Assembly (NCBI RefSeq): GCF_008373765.1
Contig: NZ_VUJW01000003.1
Span: 930,001 to 994,000 of the forward strand
DNA from: Nocardioides antri
GTDB taxonomy: Bacteria > Actinomycetota > Actinomycetes > Propionibacteriales > Nocardioidaceae
Length of the DNA stretch: 64,000 nucleotides
Direction: 5' to 3'
Part shown: positions 6,908-14,243 of the stretch, one piece after another
How positions within the stretch are numbered: the first letter of the stretch is position 1
Layout: each line of letters opens with the position of its first letter
Program-made: the position numbers and the translations under genes
The notes under the pieces: generated by a model
Database searches by the model: none
Seen by the model: the letters and a program-made list of their open reading frames with translations, nothing else
What the model was told of the DNA's origin: nothing

Positions 6908-7060
6908 TCAGTTGCCGTGTCCTGGAGCGACCCGGCATGCACCGCCGCAGCCCCACGCGCTGTCCAGCGCCTGGGCGGACGGCGTGACGACCGCTGACAG
7001 TCCCACCATCGCCACCGTGGCCACGACCACCAACGCGGCCCTTCGTCCGAACTCCCTCAT
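6908..7060 (-). CDS. Small secreted peptide, 50 aa
   Basis: ATG at 7060 gives MREFGRRAALVVVATVAMVG and so on to an ALDSAWGCGGACRVAPGHGN end. The first 30 residues are a textbook Sec signal peptide: basic n-region, Val/Ala-rich core, and an SAQA or AQA cleavage site near residue 31. The mature peptide would be about 19-20 residues with a CGGAC pair able to form a tight disulfide. It converges on the LuxR/TrmB-like regulator and shares its terminator. The family is unknown to me; a signalling peptide or small surface peptide are the possibilities. Confidence 0.6.
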   Translation of the reverse strand: MREFGRRAALVVVATVAMVGLSAVVTPSAQALDSAWGCGGACRVAPGHGN

Positions 7061-7225
7061 CCCTCAGCCCTCCCGATTGGTGCGGGGTCCGCACGAGCCC
7101 CAGACACAAAGACGATCCGTCCCTACCCAACATCCGGAGCGACGATTCCGCAATCCCCAGAATTTCCTCTTGCCCAGGAGCCTCTGCACGCGACGTACTT
7201 TGTCGGCCACCACCGGAAACGAGAA

Positions 7226-7251
7226 CCCCCGGCGAGCGAGCTCACCGGGGG
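7226..7251 (-). terminator. Terminator after tRNA-Ser(GCT)
   Basis: On the minus strand a CCCCCGG/CCGGGGG hairpin with a 12-nt loop is followed by TTCTCGTTT, just downstream of the tRNA-Ser 3' end. The order fits a rho-independent terminator. Confidence 0.6.
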
Positions 7252-7257
7252 CTGACG

Positions 7258-7348
7258 CGGAGGCGGAGGGATTTGAACCCTCGATGGGGTTGTAGCCCCA
7301 AACCCGCTTAGCAGGCGGGCGCCATAGACCAGACTAGGCGACGCCTCC
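7258..7348 (-). tRNA. tRNA-Ser (GCT)
   Basis: A 91-nt minus-strand gene with acceptor GGAGGCG/CGCCTCC, anticodon stem CCCGC/GCGGG around CTGCTAA (anticodon GCT), and a long variable arm typical of class II tRNA-Ser. T-loop is TTCAAAT. No CCA is encoded. Confidence 0.95.
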
Positions 7349-7417
7349 CTGCTGACCGGCGCGCCGGTCAGCGGACACAGGCTACAAGGCCGCGCGGGGC
7401 CTGGCCGAATCGGCCCG

Positions 7418-7876
7418 TCAGCGGGCCGCGCGGCTCAGGTGGTCGCGGATGTCGCGGGCGAAGTCGTCCTTGTCGGCGGCCAGGAGCTGCACAGGAATCG
7501 TCGTCGCGCGGCCGTCCTTCAGCCGGAGGACGACGCACGGCACGTCCTGGGGCTGGGTCGCCACCGCGTCCTCGACCTCGCTCCACCGGGCCTCCTTCAC
7601 GCCGGCGCCGCGGACCATCCGGACCTGGTAGCCGGTCGCGGTGAGACGTACGACGGCCACCCGGCTCCGCAGCCACCACGCGACGCCGATCAGGCCCAGC
7701 AGGCCGGCGCCGAGGAGCACGACGAGGACGTCCGGCCCGATCCCCAGCGCCGCGACGACCAGGGTGCCGACGAGGATCACCACAGCGAAGACGATCAGGT
7801 AGGCACCGACGAACCGCGCCACCACCAACGGGGCGAGGCGGTAGTCGACGGACGCGGACGAGGGGGAGCTGCTCAC
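7418..7876 (-). CDS. Small membrane protein with PH-like domain
   Basis: The GTG at 7876 gives 152 aa starting MSSSPSSASVDYRLAPLVV. Upstream codons belong to the tRNA-Ser gene, so longer starts are ruled out. Two hydrophobic helices (about residues 18-39 and 43-63) precede a beta-rich C-terminal domain (VRLTATGYQVRMVRGAGVKE and onward) resembling the bacterial PH-like fold found in actinobacterial membrane proteins. It likely sits in the plasma membrane with the domain in the cytoplasm. The start lies 2 bp from the tRNA 3' end, so the mRNA is probably released by tRNA processing. Confidence 0.7.
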   Translation of the reverse strand: MSSSPSSASVDYRLAPLVVARFVGAYLIVFAVVILVGTLVVAALGIGPDVLVVLLGAGLLGLIGVAWWLRSRVAVVRLTATGYQVRMVRGAGVKEARWSEVEDAVATQPQDVPCVVLRLKDGRATTIPVQLLAADKDDFARDIRDHLSRAAR

Positions 7877-7877
7877 G

Positions 7878-7962
7878 CAGAGGGGGCGGGATTCGAACCC
7901 GCGGTAGGTCTCCCTACGACCGCTTTCAAGGCGGTTCCGATCGGCCACTCCGGCACCCCTCC
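7878..7962 (-). tRNA. tRNA-Ser (TGA)
   Basis: An 85-nt minus-strand gene. Anticodon stem ACCGC/GCGGT encloses CTTGAAA (anticodon TGA). A long variable arm (CGTAGGGAGACCTACC) and T-arm GCGGGTTCGAATCCCGC are present. The acceptor GGAGGGG pairs with CCCCTCT, leaving a terminal G-U wobble. No CCA is encoded. Confidence 0.93.
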
Positions 7963-8064
7963 TCGGGGACGAGGTCCCCGAACGGACAAGTCTAGAGACG
8001 CAGACGCTGTGGGCTCCCACCGGCACCGGCACCCGGGCGGTCTTGCGCTGACTAGGCTCGCGCC

Positions 8065-8679
8065 ATGACCAACCGTGACGGGTCGGTCGCTCCCCCCGCC
8101 CGTCGTACCCACGCCGAACGACGACAGGAGACTCGGGCCAAGCTCGTCGCCGCCACGATCGAGAGCCTCGTCGAGGAGGGCTGGTCCGGCACGAGCACCC
8201 GGGCGGTCGCCCAGCGAGCGGGCGTCAGCCAGGGCGCGCAGCAGCACTACTTCCCCACCAAGCGCGCGCTGGTCGAGGCCGCGCTCGAGGCGATCCTGGC
8301 GGAGCAGAACGCCGCCGCGACGACGTGGGACGTGCCCGCCGCCGAGGAGGAGCGGGTCGGGTTCCTCCTCGACCGGCTCTGGGAGATCCACTGCCTGCCG
8401 GTCAACCTCGCCGTCCAGGAGCTGCTCACCATGGCACGCACCGACCCGGAGACGGCCGAGTCGATCGGCCGGCTGCACGCCGAGGCCGAGCGCGCCGCGA
8501 TCACGGCCGGGCACACGCTCCTGCCCACGCTCGGCACCCATCCGGACTTCCCCGCCAGGGTGCGCACCAGCGTGGCCACCATGCGCGGGATCGTCGCCGT
8601 CGCCGCGGTCGCGGACCCGCGGGAGTCGGACCTCTGGCCGCATGCCCGCGGCGTCCTGCTGCGGGGGATGCCGCGCTGA
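8065..8679 (+). CDS. TetR-family transcriptional regulator
   Basis: 204 aa. The N-terminal HTH is clear at about residues 22-65: TRAKLVAATIESLVEEG, GTSTRAVAQRAGVSQGAQQHYF and PTKRALVEAALEAIL. The remaining helices form the ligand-binding domain and show no diagnostic motif. It is a single gene, with the convergent ImmA/IrrE gene starting right at its stop (8679/8680). Target and ligand are unknown. Confidence 0.9.
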   Translation: MTNRDGSVAPPARRTHAERRQETRAKLVAATIESLVEEGWSGTSTRAVAQRAGVSQGAQQHYFPTKRALVEAALEAILAEQNAAATTWDVPAAEEERVGFLLDRLWEIHCLPVNLAVQELLTMARTDPETAESIGRLHAEAERAAITAGHTLLPTLGTHPDFPARVRTSVATMRGIVAVAAVADPRESDLWPHARGVLLRGMPR

Positions 8680-9099
8680 TCAGGCGGCGCGGGCAGCACG
8701 CCGGCTGAGGTAGTCGCGCTCCGCCGGGTCCAGCCACCGCAGCCGGTCGCACAGGACGTCGACGTCGACGAGGAGCTCGACCGCCGCCTCGTCCAGCGAC
8801 GACGCCCAGGCCAGCGCCTCACCCACGTCCTCGATCGTCGGCAGGAGCAACCGCGCCACCTCACGCCGGACCCGCAGCTCCTCCCGCTCGGCGAGGACGC
8901 CGACGAGCGTGGGGCCCCGCTCCGCGTGAAGGCACTCGTGGAGCGCCGTGCACCGACGCTCCTCCCAGGACAGGTTGGTGCGGAGGCTGATGACCTTCTC
9001 CTCGAACAGGGTGAAGCCCTGGTCCGGGTCGTCTTCGGGGCGGTGCCAGTGCAGCTCCCACCCACGGAGGGTCCGGAGCCGGCGCCAGGGGTCGATCAC
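8680..9099 (-). CDS. ImmA/IrrE-family metallopeptidase
   Basis: 139 aa from a GTG at 9099. The zinc-binding helix HECLH lies at about residues 54-58 within RRCTALHECLHAERG, the HExxH signature of ImmA/IrrE (peptidase M78) proteins. Residues before it (EEKVISLRTNLSWEERR) match the typical strand and helix of the family. These enzymes cleave a partner XRE repressor to derepress genes. The upstream same-strand gene (9129-9506) is such an XRE protein, giving a classic repressor/protease pair. The protein is shorter than many family members but complete. Confidence 0.85.
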   Translation of the reverse strand: MIDPWRRLRTLRGWELHWHRPEDDPDQGFTLFEEKVISLRTNLSWEERRCTALHECLHAERGPTLVGVLAEREELRVRREVARLLLPTIEDVGEALAWASSLDEAAVELLVDVDVLCDRLRWLDPAERDYLSRRAARAA

Positions 9100-9128
9100 G
9101 CCCTCACGTTAGACGCGACGACCGGCAC

Positions 9129-9506
9129 TTAGTCCCCGGCCGGGGCCGCCTTGCGCGACCTGCCGCGCGCCGCTCGTTTCTGGACCTCGGGCACCGAGCG
9201 CTCCCCGGCGCGGCGCCGGGCGAGGTCGTCCGCCGGCCGGCCGCGTCGCCGGCGCTCGAAGGCCTCGAGCTCGCCGGCCCAGTCCCGCGGATCGACCCCG
9301 AGCGCGAGCGCGATCGTGATGAGCTGGCTGACGTGGATCAACCGGGGGCTGGCGGTGGGCGACAGGATGTTGGCGAGGGAGCTCCGCGGTATCGCGGTCG
9401 CCCGTGCCAGCTCTTCCTGCGTCATTCCCGAGTCAGCGAACCCGTCGCGGATCAACCGGAGCGTCTCCAGGTTGATCGGCGAGGAGGCGTGCTCCTTCTG
9501 TCCCAT
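9129..9506 (-). CDS. XRE-family HTH regulator (ImmR-like partner of ImmA)
   Basis: 125 aa from the ATG at 9506; a longer frame exists but crosses the divergent promoter. An XRE HTH spans about residues 12-70: LRLIRDGFADSGMTQEELAR, ATAIPRSSLANILSPTASPR and ITIALALGVD. The C-terminal tail is basic (RRRRGRPADDLARRRAGERS). It precedes the ImmA/IrrE gene by 30 bp, so the pair is likely an operon. It is divergent from another XRE gene, and three direct repeats lie between them as probable operators. Confidence 0.8.
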   Translation of the reverse strand: MGQKEHASSPINLETLRLIRDGFADSGMTQEELARATAIPRSSLANILSPTASPRLIHVSQLITIALALGVDPRDWAGELEAFERRRRGRPADDLARRRAGERSVPEVQKRAARGRSRKAAPAGD

Positions 9507-9518
9507 CCCTCGACAGTA

Positions 9519-9601
9519 TCCCATTTTGAACAGGTTGGCGCGCCGATGCTTGCGTGGAGTTCCATTCTGAACTACCGTCGCAGGCGTGTCCCACTCTGAA
9601 C
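9519..9601. promoter_or_regulatory. Three direct-repeat operators between divergent XRE genes
   Basis: TCCCATTTTGAAC (9519-9531), TTCCATTCTGAAC (9560-9572) and TCCCACTCTGAAC (9589-9601) share the pattern TYCCAYTYTGAAC. Start-to-start spacing is 41 and 29 bp. One lies 13 bp upstream of the leftward XRE start; the last overlaps the first codons of the rightward gene. Each unit has a TTC/GAA-like internal dyad. They are probable binding sites for one or both HTH proteins. Confidence 0.6.
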
Positions 9602-9864
9602 ATCGCGGTGAGCGTGCCCGGCAAGCTGCTGCCTGCGAGCTGAGAGCGGCCGTCGCGCGGAAACAGCTCACGCTTTCCGCATTGAGTGCCGCGGCGGGGA
9701 TCCCCCGCTCGACGCTGCACAGCAAGCTCCAGGGCCACAGCGACCTGACCGTCGCCGAGCTCGTGAAGCTGGCGATTGCCCTCGATGTGCCGGTAGCCCG
9801 CCTGGTGGCGCGGATGGTGGAGGTCTCGGAGGGCGAGGGCACGGGGAAACCCGCGCAGCGATGA
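9586..9864 (+). CDS. XRE-family HTH regulator, small
   Basis: 92 aa with a GTG at 9586. HTH at about residues 17-75: ELRAAVARKQLTLSALSAAA, GIPRSTLHSKLQGHSDLTVA and ELVKLAIALDVPVARL. The protein is little more than the DNA-binding domain. The start overlaps a direct-repeat operator, which would make the mRNA leaderless or the true start slightly later (no other strong start exists). It reads toward the secreted-protein/ABC cassette 45 bp downstream and is the natural candidate to control it. Confidence 0.75.
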   Translation: MSHSEHRGERARQAAACELRAAVARKQLTLSALSAAAGIPRSTLHSKLQGHSDLTVAELVKLAIALDVPVARLVARMVEVSEGEGTGKPAQR

Positions 9865-9909
9865 AACCGGGCAGGAGTTTCCTGCTCGCCGTCAACGGAA
9901 AGGCATCTC

Positions 9910-10401
9910 ATGTTCGCACCACGATTGATCAGACAGCACTCCTCGGTCGTCCTCGCCACGATCGGCGCGGCGGTGTTCGTCGCGACGAGCCCGGCCATGG
10001 CCGCGTCGGAGAACTGGAACTCCAGGTCCGACCCGCTCGTCGCGTGGGAGGACGGTGATCGGCAGGCGTTGGCCTACGGCACGGCCTACACGAAGGAGGG
10101 CAGCCTCAAGAACCACACCTACTACCGCGACCCGCGTGCGGGGGGCGACGCCGTCTACACGGAGACGGACTACAACCTCTACGTCCAAGAATCCTCCGGC
10201 GACAGCCACTGGCGAGGCAGGTGCTGCAAGGACCAGAGCGCCCGCGACGACAGCGGCGACTGGGTCGACCAGTACGACGCCTGGTACTACGCCAACCACT
10301 CCACCGCCGAGAAGGGTCGGGTCTACTACAAGGTCTGCGAGGACCAGGACTGGAGTCCCGACGCCTGCAGCCCCAATCCCTGGGTCACCTTCAACCTGTG
10401 A
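9910..10401 (+). CDS. Secreted Cys-containing protein of unknown family (cassette gene 1)
   Basis: 163 aa from the ATG at 9910. Residues 1-31 are a Sec signal peptide (hydrophobic SVVLATIGAAVFVATSPAMA, cleavage near AMA-AS). The mature part is hydrophilic, Tyr/Asp-rich, and has four Cys: a CC pair (RGRCCKD), VCEDQ and DACSP, then NPWVTFNL at the end. No membrane anchor is present. Its stop overlaps the ABC ATPase start (GTGA), tying it to an exporter. The arrangement resembles lactococcin-972-type bacteriocin loci (secreted protein plus ABC plus membrane protein), but I see no clear sequence match. Function is unknown. Confidence 0.7.
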   Translation: MFAPRLIRQHSSVVLATIGAAVFVATSPAMAASENWNSRSDPLVAWEDGDRQALAYGTAYTKEGSLKNHTYYRDPRAGGDAVYTETDYNLYVQESSGDSHWRGRCCKDQSARDDSGDWVDQYDAWYYANHSTAEKGRVYYKVCEDQDWSPDACSPNPWVTFNL

Positions 10402-11129
10402 GCGTCGTCCTCTCGGGCATCCAGTGCACCTACAGGATCGGTGACCGTCCGGCGGTCTCGATCGAGTCGCTCGAGCTGACGGCGGGACCCGTTGGTCTCG
10501 TGGGCGTCAACGGCGCCGGCAAGTCGACCCTGCTCCGCACCCTCGCCGGCGCGCGACGGCCGCAGGCCGGCTCGGTCACCCTCGGTGGCGAGGAGCTCTA
10601 CCACCGCCATCGACGCACCGTGGTCCAGCAGATCGGCTACATGCCGCAGGAGATCCAGTTCCCCGCAGAGCTCCGCGTCACCCAGGTCCTCGCCTACGTG
10701 TGCTGGCTGCGCGGCATCCCATCGCGGACCGCGAAGGCGAGGACTGCCGGCGCGATCGAGGCCGTCGGCCTCACCGATCGCGCGGGCCAGCTGACCGGTC
10801 AGCTCTCGGGCGGGATGCGCCGGCGGCTGGCGCTCGCGGCCGCGCTCGTCAGCGAGCCACGCCTGCTGCTGCTCGACGAGCCGACGACGGGTCTCGACCC
10901 CGAGCAGCGGGCCGGCGTACGAGCGATCATCAGCAACCTGGACCAGGAGTGCCTCACCGTGATGAGCAGCCACGTCATGGAGGACGTCGCCAGCGTGACC
11001 GCGAGGATCGTCGTCCTGCACGAAGGCTCCGTCATCTACCACGGCGACACCCCGGCGTTCGTGGAGGAGCGCGGCGGTCCAGGACGGTCCGCCGAGCACG
11101 CCTTCCTCTCCACGATCGCGGGCTCATGA
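10398..11129 (+). CDS. ABC transporter ATP-binding protein (cassette gene 2)
   Basis: 243 aa from a GTG at 10398 overlapping the secreted-protein stop. Walker A GVNGAGKST at about residue 37, Q-loop in GYMPQEIQF, signature LSGGMRRRLALAAALV, Walker B LLLLDEPTTGLDPE and the H-loop His in SSHVMEDV are all intact. Sequence style matches the CcmA/NatA-type ATPases of two-component ABC-2 exporters. It should energise the permease encoded immediately downstream (ATGA overlap). The substrate may be the secreted protein or a toxic compound, which is inference from gene order. Confidence 0.93.
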   Translation: MSVVLSGIQCTYRIGDRPAVSIESLELTAGPVGLVGVNGAGKSTLLRTLAGARRPQAGSVTLGGEELYHRHRRTVVQQIGYMPQEIQFPAELRVTQVLAYVCWLRGIPSRTAKARTAGAIEAVGLTDRAGQLTGQLSGGMRRRLALAAALVSEPRLLLLDEPTTGLDPEQRAGVRAIISNLDQECLTVMSSHVMEDVASVTARIVVLHEGSVIYHGDTPAFVEERGGPGRSAEHAFLSTIAGS

Positions 11130-12409
11130 TCGGCCTTCGCACCGAGTGGCTCGGCCCGCCTCGGGTCCGCGCGGCGCTGCTGGCCGCACTGGTCGGCGCA
11201 GGGCTGGTGCCGGTCCTGGATCGGGACATGCCATGGCTCGGCTCCTGGAAGGTGGCGCTCGACCAGGGCACCTTCAGCATCACCACCCTCGGCCCGGTGG
11301 CGGCAGGGATCGCCTGTTCGGTCTATGTCCGGATCCGCCGGTCGGAAGTACCTGAGCTGCTCGCCCAGGCACGACGACCCTGGCTCGGATGGCTGGCACC
11401 AGGGATCGGGGTCTGGGGGCTCGCGTCGCTCGCCGTCGTGTTGATCTGCGCTTTCACGACAACCGTCACCTGGGCGATCGGAGCGCACGCCTACCCCGAT
11501 CTGTTCTGGGTGGTCCCGCCCGCGCTCGCCGTCCTGGCTGCCGAGGTCGCGATCGGGGCGCTCATCGGGAGCCAGGTCCAGCATCACTGGGCCACGCCGT
11601 GGGCGGCGGTGATCGTGTTCATGGTCTACATCCTCTCGAGCGTGGGCGTGCTGCCCGGTGTGTTCCGCACCGGTGGGGTCACGGGCACGCTCGCCGGCCA
11701 GACCTTCCACGCCCCCACGTTCGCCTGGCAGGCGTTGGCCGGCGTCGGACTGGCCGGCGGGGCGATGGCGCTGTCCCGGTGGGAGCTGTTCCGGGTCTCC
11801 GGCCCGGTCAGCCGCGGGGCGACCGGGCTTGCCCTGGTGGGCGCGGTCGTCGCCATGTTCCAGCTCCGCGGGGACAGCGACGAGCGATACGTGTTCGCCG
11901 CGACGGTGCAGTACGAGTGCCGCGAAGGGGAGCCGACCGTCTGCATGCTGCTCGAGACGACCCGGCCTCTCGACGACCTCTCCGCCAAGATGCGCAGCCT
12001 TTCCGACCACCTCGAGGCCGCGGGCGCCCAGCTGCCCGAGCAGTTCCGGCAGCGGGTCCCTGGGGAGCCCGATCCTCACCACGGCTTCCTGCGGATGCGG
12101 GGCGACGCCGTCCTGGCGGCCACGGTCGACTACCTCACTGCGGCAGAGTCGTTGGCACAGCCAGCGGGCTGCTCGGCCTACTCCAGCGATGACCCCCGCG
12201 TGCTCCCGGAGGTGTGGTTCACCGTCGACGACGTCCTGGTCCGCTGGCTCCTCGTCCAGGAGGGCCACGAGACTGCCCCGTCCGACGGCGCGCTGGCCGA
12301 TTGGTGGGCCCTACCACGGGCGCGCCAGTGGCCGTGGGTCCGCGCGACCTACGACGCGCTCCGCGACTGCCGGCTGCACGCCCTGCGCCTGCCGACGTCA
12401 GCCTCGTGA
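11126..12409 (+). CDS. ABC-type permease with large C-terminal domain (cassette gene 3)
   Basis: 427 aa from the ATG at 11126 (ATGA overlap). The first 250 residues contain about six to seven hydrophobic helices (near 17-33, 50-70, 98-125, 135-157, 167-190, 213-230, 238-252), consistent with an ABC-2 type permease. After the last helix comes a soluble domain of about 175 residues with Cys at YECRE, TVCML, GCSAY and RDCRL, probably extracytoplasmic if it uses disulfides. That domain is unusual for a small exporter and I do not recognise it. The stop overlaps the next gene. Confidence 0.75.
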   Translation: MIGLRTEWLGPPRVRAALLAALVGAGLVPVLDRDMPWLGSWKVALDQGTFSITTLGPVAAGIACSVYVRIRRSEVPELLAQARRPWLGWLAPGIGVWGLASLAVVLICAFTTTVTWAIGAHAYPDLFWVVPPALAVLAAEVAIGALIGSQVQHHWATPWAAVIVFMVYILSSVGVLPGVFRTGGVTGTLAGQTFHAPTFAWQALAGVGLAGGAMALSRWELFRVSGPVSRGATGLALVGAVVAMFQLRGDSDERYVFAATVQYECREGEPTVCMLLETTRPLDDLSAKMRSLSDHLEAAGAQLPEQFRQRVPGEPDPHHGFLRMRGDAVLAATVDYLTAAESLAQPAGCSAYSSDDPRVLPEVWFTVDDVLVRWLLVQEGHETAPSDGALADWWALPRARQWPWVRATYDALRDCRLHALRLPTSAS

Positions 12410-12984
12410 TCGCGGCCTTGCGGGCATGGGGCGTCAGTCGGGTCGTGCTGGTGGTCGGCGTCGCCGTGGTCGTCATCGAGACCACGGCCACCGATCAGTT
12501 CACCCTTCCGACCATCGAGGACCGCATCAACGGCTGGGCACTGGTGCCGGCGTTGGTCGCCCTCACCCTGGCGGAGCCACTCGTCGACCGCTCCCCCGAG
12601 CTCACCGAGCACGCCACCCGCTCGCCGGTCGTGATCGCGCTTGCCCGGCTCGCGCTGGCGTACGCCGGCGCCGTCGTCGTGGCCGGCTACTGCCTGTTCT
12701 CGCCGGAGGGCGGGGTCGTCGCGGCGTACGTCCTGACATCCCTGGCGTTGGCCAGCGTGGCGGCGGCACTCATCGGACCCTGGTACTGGGCTCCGCTGGT
12801 CCCGATCACCTTCGCCTGGCTCCAACAGACGGCAGGTGCGTTCCCGCGGCCGTCGTTCGCGATCCCGGTGGCCGTCCTGGTCGGCACCGTGGCCGGGTCT
12901 TCGATCGTCTACGCCGGGGCGACGGTCATCCGAGCTCGACCAGCAGGTCGCCCTCCTGGACGACGTCGCCGACGTCGACCTTGA
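12406..12984 (+). CDS. Integral membrane protein (cassette gene 4)
   Basis: 192 aa from a GTG at 12406 (GTGA overlap). About five to six hydrophobic helices: LVVGVAVVVIE, WALVPALVALTLA, VVIALARLALAYAG with VVVAGYCLF, AAYVLTSLALASVAAALIG, and VAVLVGTVAGSSIVYAG. The last 15 residues are Arg/Pro-rich and overlap by 59 bp the convergent biotinyl-domain gene, so this tail may be a recent readthrough extension. It could be a second permease subunit or an immunity-type protein of the cassette. No family is recognised. Confidence 0.65.
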   Translation: MIAALRAWGVSRVVLVVGVAVVVIETTATDQFTLPTIEDRINGWALVPALVALTLAEPLVDRSPELTEHATRSPVVIALARLALAYAGAVVVAGYCLFSPEGGVVAAYVLTSLALASVAAALIGPWYWAPLVPITFAWLQQTAGAFPRPSFAIPVAVLVGTVAGSSIVYAGATVIRARPAGRPPGRRRRRRP

Positions 12985-13150
12985 CCGCGCGCACGACCCC
13001 GCCCGTCTCCACGAGGACCGGGATCTCCATCTTCATCGACTCCAGCAGCAGGACGGTGTCGCCTGCGGCCACCGTGTCGCCGACAGCCACGTCGACCGAG
13101 AGGACGTTGGCGACCATCTCGGCCCTGATCTCCGACGCTCGACTGCGCAT
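12926..13150 (-). CDS. Biotin/lipoyl attachment carrier protein
   Basis: 74 aa, essentially one biotinyl/lipoyl domain: EMVANVLSVDVAVGDTV, the attachment motif ESMKMEIP at about residues 38-45 (Lys40 would be modified), and VQEGDLLVELG. Such stand-alone carrier proteins are common in actinobacteria and may serve acyl-CoA carboxylases as a separate BCCP. Starts at residues 1 or 12 are both possible; the first Met keeps a short charged leader. Its 3' end overlaps the convergent membrane-protein gene. Confidence 0.85.
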   Translation of the reverse strand: MRSRASEIRAEMVANVLSVDVAVGDTVAAGDTVLLLESMKMEIPVLVETGGVVRAVKVDVGDVVQEGDLLVELG

Positions 13151-13191
13151 GCTGGGACGTTATCGGTTACTTCCAGGTACGAGGGCATCGC

Positions 13192-14232
13192 CTAGAGCAA
13201 GGCGGCCGTGCGCCGCGGTTCGGGCCGTACGGCGGCAGCCTGCTCCGCCACCCGGCTCCGCCGGCCGCGGGTGCCGGTGAGCGCCAGGTCGAGCCGGATG
13301 ACCACGAACGCGAGCACAAGTCCGACCACCAGGCCGTAGCCCGCGGACAGCGCCACCTCCGACAGCTCGACCGCCGGGTTGCCGAGCGAGGTCGCGACGG
13401 GTGACGTCGCTGCCACGCCGAACGCGCAGACCCACCAGCCCTGCCGGCGCCGGGCCCGCATGTGGCAGCCGTAGGCCAGGGCGGGGACGCCGAGCACCGC
13501 GACGATCGGCCGCGGGAACGCCCCGAGGTGCTCACGGCTCCAGTCGACCTGCTCCAGCAGCCAGTCGACGAGGCCGGTGGAGCCGTAGCGCCGGAGCAGC
13601 TCGGCGTACAGGAGCGTCGCCAGCAGCAGTGCCGCGCCGATGGCCACGATCAGCACCCCGCGCCGGCCGAGGCCGTGGAGGCCGGCGCCGAGGCGGAAGA
13701 CGAGGATCTCGGCGCTGATCAGGGCGATGCCGAGCCCGAGGTACTCGAACCGGGTCACGTCGATCGCCGGCTCGAACCCGACCGCGGCCATCGCGCCGAC
13801 CGCCGCCAGCCCCATCCCGATGACGCACTCGCGGACGGCGCCCGCGAAGGTCCGGGCCGGCACCGTCGCCATCACGCCGAGCACCGCCGCGACGGCGGTC
13901 GTCAGCACCGCGGCGCCGGTCGCGAGGACGGCCTGGTCGGCCCACACGGCCAGCAGCCCGAGGGCGACCGCGAGCGTCCCGAAGATGACCGGCCGGCCGC
14001 CGGTCCGTGCCGCCAGAGCCCAGGCGTACGTCCCGGCGATCGTCACCGAGCCGGTGACGCCGAGCCACTCGGGACCGACCGGCACCATCGCGCAGACCAG
14101 GCAGGCCGTCGCAGCGAGGACCAGCACGGCCCAGACCGCCACCGGCAGCCGGGAGGCCGCGAGACCGGCCACCCGTCGCTGCAGGCCTGCTGCAGCGGGC
14201 CGCACGGCGGCGGGGGTGGCATGGCGGGACAC
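13192..14232 (-). CDS. Multi-pass membrane protein, unknown function
   Basis: 346 aa with about ten hydrophobic helices: LPVAVWAVLVLAATACLVC, VTIAGTYAWALAA, VIFGTLAVALGLLAVWA, VLATGAAVLTTAVAAVLGVM, and repeated similar segments to residue 320. Loops are short, with a basic cytoplasmic tail (TGTRGRRSRVAEQ). No transporter signature or catalytic motif is evident to me. It stands alone between the biotinyl carrier and the nitrilase-like gene (11 bp after the latter's stop on the same strand), so cotranscription with the latter is likely. Confidence 0.65.
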   Translation of the reverse strand: MSRHATPAAVRPAAAGLQRRVAGLAASRLPVAVWAVLVLAATACLVCAMVPVGPEWLGVTGSVTIAGTYAWALAARTGGRPVIFGTLAVALGLLAVWADQAVLATGAAVLTTAVAAVLGVMATVPARTFAGAVRECVIGMGLAAVGAMAAVGFEPAIDVTRFEYLGLGIALISAEILVFRLGAGLHGLGRRGVLIVAIGAALLLATLLYAELLRRYGSTGLVDWLLEQVDWSREHLGAFPRPIVAVLGVPALAYGCHMRARRRQGWWVCAFGVAATSPVATSLGNPAVELSEVALSAGYGLVVGLVLAFVVIRLDLALTGTRGRRSRVAEQAAAVRPEPRRTAALL

Positions 14233-14243
14233 AGGCGAGGAGC

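Noticed and set aside
8680-9864. Toxin-antitoxin module
   Set aside because: The ImmA/IrrE plus XRE pair fits repressor/protease regulation. No toxin domain such as RES, PIN or Fic is visible.
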